Part shown: positions 1 to 4,653 of the stretch, piece after piece
Layout: every line of letters begins with the position of its first letter
How positions within the stretch are numbered: the stretch's first letter is position 1
Assembly: GCA_041477815.1 (NCBI GenBank)
Contig: JBGOUV010000401.1
Location: 1-6,140, forward strand
DNA: 6,140 bases
Direction of reading: 5' to 3'
Source: JBGOUV01 sp041477815
GTDB taxonomy: Bacteria; Acidobacteriota; Terriglobia; Bryobacterales; JACQDG01
Program-made: the position numbers and the translations under genes
The notes under the pieces: model-generated
Told to the model about the DNA's origin: nothing
Databases searched by the model: none
The model's input: the letters and a program-made list of their open reading frames with translations, nothing else

Positions 1-1812
1 AGCCTGGTCCGCTTCGGCGAGTGGCTGCGGGCGCACTGCGCCTTCCTGGTCCGGTGGCGCGAGCGTTGGACGGCGTGGCGCGAGGCGCGCCGGCAGGTTA
101 AGGCGCAGGAGAGGAAGCGCCAGCGCGCCGCTGCCGCCACCACTGCGGCGGTGGCAGTGGCTCCGCCTGCTCCGGTCTCGCCGCCGATTGTCGAGATGAC
201 GCCGCCGGCGGCACGCCAGCCGGCGCCGGAACCCCTACCGGAGGAGCCCGTCATTCGGGAGCTGGTGGAGCTGGAGCCGGTGCGGCCGGCGCGACGGCCG
301 GCGGCCGCCAAGCCGGTGTCGGCCAACTTCAAGACGCCCCCCTCCTCGCTGCTCGACCCGGCGCAGGCCCGCAACCCCTACGATGAGGAAGAGCTCAAGC
401 AAACGGCCGTCCAGATCCGGGCCAAGTTTCAGGAGTTCAACGTCCTGGGGGGCGTGGTGCAGATCAACCCCGGCCCGGTGGTCACCACCTTTGAGTATAA
501 GCCTGAGGCAGGGGTTAAGTACAGCCGCATTACCAATCTGGCCGAGGACCTCTGTCTGGGGTTGCAGGCGGAGTCGATCCTGATTGAGCGCATCCCCGGG
601 AAGTCGACGGTGGGGATCGAGGTGCCCAACAAGCGGCGCGAGGTGATCAGCCTGCGCGAGATCATCGAGTCGAGCGAGTTTCAGGATCCGGCTTCGCGGC
701 TCACCCTGGCCCTGGGCAAGGACATCAACGGGCGCATCCGCACGGCCAACCTGGATTCCATGCCCCACCTGCTGATCGCGGGCTCGACGGGGTCGGGCAA
801 GAGCGTCCTGATGAACTGTCTGATCATGTCGGTGCTCTACAAAGCGACGCCGGACGAGGTGCGCTTCATCATGGTCGATCCCAAGCGCCTGGAGCTGGGC
901 CTCTACGAGGACGTGCCGCACCTGCTCACGCCGGTCATCACCGATATCAAGAAGGCGGCCTACGCGCTGCGCAACTCCACCCTGGAGATGGAGCGGCGGC
1001 TGAAGCTGCTGGCCACGCAGGGGGTGCGCAATATTGAGCAGTACAACAAGAAGATCCGGTCGCAGGCCTACCGGGAGCTGAGCCTGTTCGACCAGGAGGA
1101 GGCCGCCGAGCCGCCGCCGCAGCCGCTGCCCTACATCCTCATCCTGATCGACGAGCTGGCCGACTTGATGCTGCTGGAAGGCAACAACGTGGAAGAATCG
1201 ATCACCCGGCTGGCCCAGATGGCGCGGGCGGTGGGGATCCACCTGGTACTGGCCACGCAGCGGCCCAGCGTGGACGTGATCACCGGTCTGATCAAGGCCA
1301 ACTTCCCGGCGCGCATTTCGTTTCGGGTGGCCACGCGGATCGACTCGCGCACGATCCTGGACTCCATGGGGGCGGAGGCGCTGCTGGGCCGCGGCGACAT
1401 GCTGTTCCTGCCGCCCGGGTCGGGCCGCATGATCCGCGTGCACGGGCCGTACGTGAGCGAGTCCGAGATCACCCAGGTGGTGGATTTCTGGAAGGCCCAG
1501 TCCAAGGCGCAGTACGAGACTTCCTACCTGGCCGCGCCGCCCAAGGAGGCTGCGGGCGGTGAAGAAGAGGCCGAGCAGACGCCGGGCGAAGAAGATCCTA
1601 TGTATGAGGACTCCGTGCGGGTGGTGCTGGATACCGGTAAGGCGTCCACCTCGCTGTTGCAGCGGCGCCTGAAGCTGGGTTATGGGCGGGCGGCGCGGAT
1701 ACTGGACGCCATGGAGCGCGACGGGATCATCAGCCCGCCAGACGGGCCGCGGCCGCGGGAGGTCCTCAAGCGGCCGGACTGGCTGCTGGAGGTGGATGGG
1801 GCGCTGCGGTAG
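1..1812 (+). CDS. ftsK: DNA translocase FtsK (5' end outside window)
   Basis: FtsK/SpoIIIE-family motor, an ATP-driven hexamer that pumps double-stranded DNA through the closing septum and delivers chromosome termini for dimer resolution. The frame is open from base 1, so the N-terminal membrane helices lie off the left edge and 603 residues are visible. They begin with a basic, Arg-rich stretch (residues ~10-45) and an Ala/Pro-rich linker (to ~125), followed by the alpha domain (~128-222). The RecA-like motor has Walker A GSTGSGKS (nt 781-804), Walker B ILILIDELADLM (D at nt 1150) and the family motif ATQRPSVDVITG (nt ~1252-1287). The C-terminal winged-helix gamma domain (nt ~1594-1790) matches the part that reads KOPS polarity sequences. 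GTG at 151 is an internal codon in the linker, not a start. All key residues are intact, so the motor should be active. It converges on the hydrolase gene 62 bp downstream. Confidence 0.97.
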   Translation, partial: SLVRFGEWLRAHCAFLVRWRERWTAWREARRQVKAQERKRQRAAAATTAAVAVAPPAPVSPPIVEMTPPAARQPAPEPLPEEPVIRELVELEPVRPARRPAAAKPVSANFKTPPSSLLDPAQARNPYDEEELKQTAVQIRAKFQEFNVLGGVVQINPGPVVTTFEYKPEAGVKYSRITNLAEDLCLGLQAESILIERIPGKSTVGIEVPNKRREVISLREIIESSEFQDPASRLTLALGKDINGRIRTANLDSMPHLLIAGSTGSGKSVLMNCLIMSVLYKATPDEVRFIMVDPKRLELGLYEDVPHLLTPVITDIKKAAYALRNSTLEMERRLKLLATQGVRNIEQYNKKIRSQAYRELSLFDQEEAAEPPPQPLPYILILIDELADLMLLEGNNVEESITRLAQMARAVGIHLVLATQRPSVDVITGLIKANFPARISFRVATRIDSRTILDSMGAEALLGRGDMLFLPPGSGRMIRVHGPYVSESEITQVVDFWKAQSKAQYETSYLAAPPKEAAGGEEEAEQTPGEEDPMYEDSVRVVLDTGKASTSLLQRRLKLGYGRAARILDAMERDGIISPPDGPRPREVLKRPDWLLEVDGALR

Positions 1813-1824
1813 CTGCGGGACTAT

Positions 1825-1852
1825 GCTCCTGAACCGCCCGTCCAACAGGAGC
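1825..1852 (+). terminator. stem-loop after ftsK, possible weak terminator
   Basis: A perfect 7-bp stem (GCTCCTG 1825-1831 with CAGGAGC 1846-1852) encloses a 14-nt loop 12 bases after the ftsK stop. No T-run follows directly, so it is not a textbook intrinsic terminator. A second hairpin with four Ts lies just beyond, inside the 3' end of the convergent gene. Termination here is inference. Confidence 0.3.
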
Positions 1853-1874
1853 GACCGAGAGGAAATGTTTGAGA

Positions 1875-1900
1875 TTAGCTGGCAGCTAACAGCTTCTTTT
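1875..1900. repeat. heptad repeat copy with palindrome at hydrolase stop codon
   Basis: A perfect odd palindrome, TTAGCTG-G-CAGCTAA (1875-1889), is followed by CAGCTTCTTTT. Read as 7-mers the segment is GCTGGCA, GCTAACA, GCTTCTT. The run GCTAACAGCTTCTTTT (1885-1900) is identical to the minus-strand sequence just upstream of the 49-residue gene near 4469-4484. It contains the TAA stop (1877-1875) and the last codons of the hydrolase gene. For transcripts leaving ftsK it also offers a short stem (AGCTG 1877-1881 with CAGCT 1890-1894) followed by TCTTTT, so it may serve as a terminator on the plus strand. Confidence 0.6.
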
Positions 1901-2927
1901 CCAGCAACGGATAGGCCTTCACCCCGTTCCAGCGGTGCCCCCCCTCAAAGGAGTCAACGTCCAAGGCCTCCCCCGCCCCCAACGCCGCGTACGCCCGCCG
2001 CATCCGCTCCAGCGCCGGTTCCAGCCACTCCTTCACCATCAGCGCATCCTGACGCCCCACCTCCCACAAACACGGCCGCGGCGCGATCAAGGAGGCGATC
2101 TCAGGAATGTCGCCCCACTCCAGCAGACCTGGAATCACCTGCGCCCCGCAGCAATACCTTCCCCGGACGCGCTCCTGCATCACGTTCAGCGCTCCCGAAA
2201 TCACCGCCACCCGGATCTGCGGCGCCAGGGCCGCCGCCAGCATGGTCAGGCGCCCGCCGTAGGAGAGTCCCACGCACCCCAGCCGTTCCCCGTCCACCTG
2301 CGGATGCGCCGCCAGCAACGCCAAACTCCACAGCGCATCCCGCAGGTTCTCCGCGATCAACAGCTTTCCCAGCAGCTGCAGCCGGACGAAGGTCACCCCG
2401 CACGGATCCTCCCCCCGGTATGCTTTCCGGTCCTCCAGCCGGCGCCCGAACGGGGTGAAACACGGCGCCGCCACCACGTACCCCCGCCGCACCAGTTGCC
2501 GGCCATAGTCGTACCGTTCCGCTGCCGCTTCTACAATACCTACTACGGGATCATGACCGAACGGTCCGTGCCCGTGCAGAGCCAGCACCCCCGGCCGCTT
2601 CGCGCCGCCCCGCGGCAGCAGCAAATAGACCGGCAGGTCCCGGCAACCCTCCGCCCGCAGCAACAACTCCTCCCGCCGGTGATCCTCCAGATCCACGCTG
2701 CGCTCCCGAATCGTCTCCCAGCGTCGCGGCGGCTCATAGGGACCCAGCAGCTCCCCCAACTTGGTCCGAAACGCCCGCTGCCATTCCCGGCATGCCTCCG
2801 CCGAGCCCCCGCCAAACCGCATCCGCAGCGGCGCGCTCTCCGCCAGCCGCCGGATGTCTCCCTCCAGCCCCGACTGCCCCCGGGCCAGCGCGCCCACCGT
2901 CCACAGCCATTCTCGCCGGCTGATCAC
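1875..2927 (-). CDS. alpha/beta hydrolase, dienelactone hydrolase / acetyl xylan esterase-like
   Basis: A 350-residue alpha/beta-hydrolase-fold protein, probably a serine esterase of the dienelactone hydrolase/AXE1-like group; the substrate cannot be read from the sequence. Visible elements are an oxyanion-type strand and HGHG (residues 118-121), nucleophile elbow GLSYGG with Ser222, a likely acid Asp294 in GRQDALM after the IAPRP segment, and catalytic His331 in EGGHRW. The N-terminus, MISRREWLW, resembles a twin-arginine signal (S-R-R-x-aromatic-L), but the hydrophobic part is short, so Tat export is only possible. GTG at 2927 is the only plausible start: an in-frame TAG lies three codons upstream and no Shine-Dalgarno is present. 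A TGCTAGAAT extended -10 motif ends six bases before it. The last codons (KKLLAAS) and stop lie in a repeat. The gene converges with ftsK. Confidence 0.85.
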   Translation of the reverse strand: MISRREWLWTVGALARGQSGLEGDIRRLAESAPLRMRFGGGSAEACREWQRAFRTKLGELLGPYEPPRRWETIRERSVDLEDHRREELLLRAEGCRDLPVYLLLPRGGAKRPGVLALHGHGPFGHDPVVGIVEAAAERYDYGRQLVRRGYVVAAPCFTPFGRRLEDRKAYRGEDPCGVTFVRLQLLGKLLIAENLRDALWSLALLAAHPQVDGERLGCVGLSYGGRLTMLAAALAPQIRVAVISGALNVMQERVRGRYCCGAQVIPGLLEWGDIPEIASLIAPRPCLWEVGRQDALMVKEWLEPALERMRRAYAALGAGEALDVDSFEGGHRWNGVKAYPLLEKKLLAAS

Positions 2928-3033
2928 CGTAGCATTCTAGCATCGCCCGCCCGCCGCGTTCCACCGCCCGCGGGGCGTGAGGATCAGCGACCGGAAGGCG
3001 ATTCGAAAGTTTTCAGGAAAGGGTGCTGCGCTG
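2928..3033. other. 106-bp intergenic gap between rdgB and hydrolase gene
   Basis: No coding sequence is supported here. The left end holds the extended -10 element. The centre is GC-rich (about 2944-2978), and the right part is more mixed (GAAAGTTTTCAGGAAAG around 3004-3020). The gap plus the promoter suggest the hydrolase is transcribed separately from the rph-rdgB operon. No clear intrinsic terminator was found after rdgB. Confidence 0.5.
2934..2942 (-). promoter_or_regulatory. extended -10 promoter for hydrolase, predicted leaderless start
   Basis: On the minus strand, TGCTAGAAT fits an extended -10 element (TGn plus TAGAAT, 5 of 6 matches to TATAAT). Its 3' end is six bases (GCTACG) before the hydrolase GTG, so a transcript starting about seven bases downstream would begin at or within a base or so of the start codon. 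The -35 region at normal spacing (around 2957-2963, GGAACG/TGGAAC) is weak, as is common with extended -10 promoters. Confidence 0.5.
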
Positions 3034-3060
3034 CTAATAGCTAAAAGCCAACAGCTTCTC
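3033..3060. repeat. heptad repeat copy covering the rdgB stop codon
   Basis: Four consecutive 7-mers on the plus strand: GCTAATA, GCTAAAA, GCCAACA, GCTTCTC. Bases 3033-3058 match the reverse complement of 4473-4498 at 23 of 26 positions. The copy contains the rdgB stop TAG (3036-3034) and encodes its final residues KLLAFSY. It has the same orientation as the copy at 1875-1900 and opposite orientation to the one at 4473-4505. Confidence 0.7.
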
Positions 3061-3603
3061 GCTCATCGCCCGAAACGCCTGTCCCCGATGACTGCACGCA
3101 AACTTCTCGTCCGGCGACATCTCCGCAAACGTCCTCCCCAGCGGCGGATAGAAGAACAGCGGATCATACCCAAATCCCTCCGCTCCCCGTTCCGATTCCA
3201 GGATCACCCCCTCCACCACGCCCCGAAACGTAGCCAGCAGCTCCCCGGGCCGCGCCAGCGCGATCACACAAACAAACCGCGCCGCCGCCCGCCGCCCGCC
3301 TAACTCCCGCAACAAGCGCGCCCGATTCTCTGCATCGCCGGCGCTCTCCCCCGCGTACCGCGCCGAATAGATCCCCGGCGCTCCCCCCAACAGGTCCACT
3401 TCCAGCCCCGAATCATCGGCCAACACCAGGTCCCTCACCGCCGCCGCGTAGCACAGCGCCTTCTGCCGCGCGTTTGCTTCGAAGCTCGCCCCGGTCTCCG
3501 GGCAATCCACCGGCTCCGCTGCCACCATCTCGATCCCCGCCGGCGCCCCCCGCCGGAATTCCGCCAGCTTGCCCGGATTGGACGTCGCGACGTAGAGTCT
3601 CAC
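3034..3603 (-). CDS. rdgB: XTP/dITP diphosphatase (RdgB/HAM1 family)
   Basis: Nucleoside triphosphate pyrophosphatase that hydrolyses ITP, dITP and XTP to monophosphates and pyrophosphate, keeping deaminated purines out of DNA and RNA; cytoplasmic. The 189 residues match the usual family length (~190-200). Family motifs run in order: substrate-binding SNPGK (8-12), FEANARQKA (41-49), ADDSGLEVD with the metal/catalytic acids (62-70), PGIYSARYAG (76-85), GFGYDPLF (143-150) and EMSPDEKFACSHRGQA (161-176). GTG at 3603-3601 is preferred because it overlaps the rph stop as GTGA, typical of translational coupling; a TTG one codon upstream is the alternative. No Shine-Dalgarno is evident. The tail KLLAFSY and the TAG stop lie in a repeat copy and may be a repeat-derived ending rather than ancestral sequence. 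Confidence 0.96.
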   Translation of the reverse strand: MRLYVATSNPGKLAEFRRGAPAGIEMVAAEPVDCPETGASFEANARQKALCYAAAVRDLVLADDSGLEVDLLGGAPGIYSARYAGESAGDAENRARLLRELGGRRAAARFVCVIALARPGELLATFRGVVEGVILESERGAEGFGYDPLFFYPPLGRTFAEMSPDEKFACSHRGQAFRAMSEKLLAFSY

Positions 3604-4319
3604 CAAGATACAATACGCCGCTGCGCCGTCACCAGCTCCCGGATTCCGGCCGCGGCCAGTCCCAGCATGTCATCCATCCGCTCCTGGTCAAAGGTGCCGT
3701 GCTCGGCCGTGGCCTGCACTTCCACGAATTTGCCGGCCCCGGTCATGACCACGTTCATGTCCACTTCCGCCTTGGAGTCCTCCTCGTAGCAGAGGTCCAG
3801 CATAGGCACCCCGCCCAGCACCCCCACGCTCGTCGCGGCCAGGTAGTCGGTGAGAGGCACGCGCTGCAGGATCTTCGCTTCGGCCATCTGCTGGAGAGCC
3901 AGGGCCAGGGCCACGAACCCGCCGGAAATGGACGCGCATCGCGTCCCCCCGTCGGCCTGAATCACGTCGCAGTCGATGATCACCGACCGCTCCCCCAGCG
4001 CCACCGTATCCGTCACCGCCCGCAGCGATCGTCCCACCAGCCGCTGGATCTCCTGGCTGCGCCCCGACGGCCGGCCCCGCACCGCCTCCCGCTGCGAGCG
4101 CGTCACCGTCGAGCGCGGCAGCATCGAGTACTCCGCCGTCACCCACCCCTTGCCGCTGCCGCGCAGAAACTGCGGCACGCTGTCCTCCACCGTCGCCGTG
4201 CAGATCACCCGTGTATGGCCGATCTCAATCAGGGCCGACCCCTCCGCGGTCAATATATAGTTGGGAACAATCCGCACCGGGCGGCATTGGTCGGGCTGTC
4301 GGCGGTCTAGTCTGGTCAT
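3600..4319 (-). CDS. rph: ribonuclease PH
   Basis: Phosphate-dependent 3'-to-5' exoribonuclease that trims tRNA 3' ends and other RNAs, releasing nucleoside diphosphates; a hexamer in the cytoplasm. The 239 residues fit the family (~238-245). Seen in order: GWVTAEYSMLPRST (58-71), Arg87 in the GRSQEIQR segment, CDVIQADGGTR (117-127) with the Thr126-Arg127 phosphate-binding pair, and acidic YEEDSKAEVDMNVVMTG with Asp181 and Asp187 as likely metal ligands. The frame is open for 25 more codons upstream, but ATG 4319-4317 (MTRLDRRQPDQ) is chosen because homology begins there, GAGG lies eight bases upstream, and the ATG overlaps the stop of the small upstream gene as ATGA. It is the middle gene of a coupled three-gene operon, followed by rdgB, a common bacterial neighbour. 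Confidence 0.98.
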   Translation of the reverse strand: MTRLDRRQPDQCRPVRIVPNYILTAEGSALIEIGHTRVICTATVEDSVPQFLRGSGKGWVTAEYSMLPRSTVTRSQREAVRGRPSGRSQEIQRLVGRSLRAVTDTVALGERSVIIDCDVIQADGGTRCASISGGFVALALALQQMAEAKILQRVPLTDYLAATSVGVLGGVPMLDLCYEEDSKAEVDMNVVMTGAGKFVEVQATAEHGTFDQERMDDMLGLAAAGIRELVTAQRRIVSW

Positions 4320-4465
4320 GTGCTGGGCCTCGAAAAGATGGCGTAGAACAGCCACAGTACCACAGCCATGGCCAAAGCCAGCCACACCACGCACCCCACC
4401 TGGCGCGCGCGGCTGATGTCGGTCTTCTTAGGCCCGCCCTTTTTGGCTGGCTTCCACTTGGACAT
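4316..4465 (-). CDS. 49-residue single-pass membrane protein upstream of rph
   Basis: A short frame from ATG (4465-4463) to TGA (4318-4316). Its N-terminal half is strongly basic: MSKWKPAKKGGPKK, then R19 and R21, giving eight Lys/Arg in the first 21 residues. One hydrophobic helix follows from about V23 to F44, containing VVWLALAMAVVLWLF, then a five-residue tail, SRPST. By the positive-inside rule the N-terminus should face the cytoplasm. The TGA overlaps the rph ATG as ATGA, which supports real, coupled translation. No Shine-Dalgarno precedes the start; seven Ts and a repeat array adjoin it. The family is not recognised and no function is proposed. The main doubt is length: a hydrophobic frame this short can arise by chance in GC-rich DNA, but the basic-then-hydrophobic layout and exact overlap argue otherwise. 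Confidence 0.65.
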   Translation of the reverse strand: MSKWKPAKKGGPKKTDISRARQVGCVVWLALAMAVVLWLFYAIFSRPST

Positions 4466-4472
4466 AAAAAAA
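4466..4472 (-). promoter_or_regulatory. T7 run between repeat and ATG of small gene
   Basis: On the minus strand, seven Ts follow the array directly and end at the base before the ATG of the 49-residue gene. A stem from the inverted arms followed by this T-run has the layout of a large intrinsic terminator for the PGI-like gene. The same bases occupy the place where a Shine-Dalgarno site would sit. Its role is inference. Confidence 0.35.
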
Positions 4473-4629
4473 GAAGCTGTTAGCCGTTAGCTATTAGCTG
4501 TTAGCAACCCGTGCCGCGTGGCGCAGGTCTTTAGCCTGCCGGGTCGAGACTCCTCTCGACCCACGCGCGCTGAGGGCGCCACCAGGAACTGCTTGCTGGA
4601 AGCTAATAGCTAACTGCTAATAGCTAGCG
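4473..4629. repeat. compound inverted repeat with heptad arms and inner hairpins
   Basis: The left arm is four 7-mers ending TTAGC: TGTTAGC, CGTTAGC, TATTAGC, TGTTAGC (4478-4505). The right arm is GCTAATA, GCTAACT, GCTAATA, GCTAGCG (4602-4629). Bases 4478-4499 and 4601-4622 are inverted copies matching at 20 of 22 positions. Inside are GTGGCGC (4518-4524) with GCGCCAC (4576-4582), a small stem GCAGG (4523-4527) with CCTGC (4535-4539), and a perfect 8-bp stem GGGTCGAG (4541-4548) with CTCGACCC (4555-4562). The whole could fold as a branched, cloverleaf-like structure in RNA or extruded DNA. It fills most of the gap between the PGI-like gene and the small gene. It resembles REP/BIME- or MITE-type palindromic elements; no transposase is present. 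Confidence 0.75.
4541..4562. repeat. perfect 8-bp hairpin inside the compound repeat
   Basis: GGGTCGAG, loop ACTCCT, CTCGACCC. This is the strongest local stem in the window. It directly follows the smaller hairpin GCAGG-TCTTTAG-CCTGC at 4523-4539, with one base between them. Confidence 0.7.
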
Positions 4630-4632
4630 GCC

Positions 4633-4647
4633 GGCGGCCCTGCCGCC
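4633..4647 (-). terminator. GC hairpin just after PGI-like stop codon
   Basis: On the minus strand, GGCGGC, triloop AGG, GCCGCC forms a perfect 6-bp stem beginning six bases after the TAG stop. No T-run follows at once, so it is a weak candidate terminator or 3'-end stabiliser. Confidence 0.35.
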
Positions 4648-4653
4648 AGACTG

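Noticed and set aside
235..1845. 536-codon open frame on the minus strand opposite ftsK
   Set aside because: Its translation is rich in R, H, Q, L and P without domain motifs, as expected for the antisense of a GC-rich gene, while the plus strand encodes an unmistakable FtsK.
1682..2458. 258-codon plus-strand frame overlapping the ftsK end
   Set aside because: Pro/Ser/Arg-rich, out of frame with FtsK and antisense to the hydrolase; no recognisable motif.
1935..3044. 369-codon plus-strand frame across the hydrolase gene
   Set aside because: Low-complexity P/R/Q/H-rich shadow; the opposite strand has an intact catalytic triad and family motifs.
3474..4310. 278-codon plus-strand frame opposite rph and rdgB
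   Set aside because: Compositional shadow; both minus-strand genes are strongly recognised.
3600..4394. Longer 264-residue version of RNase PH
   Set aside because: The extra 25 N-terminal residues have no family counterpart and overlap the small gene; the ATG at 4319 has GAGG and an ATGA overlap.
4518..4582. tRNA-like cloverleaf
   Set aside because: Several stems are present, but there is no acceptor/anticodon/T-arm arrangement and no T-loop consensus (GGTTCRANYCC).
4473..4629. CRISPR array
   Set aside because: The units are 7 bp, directly adjacent and without unique spacers; no cas genes are present.
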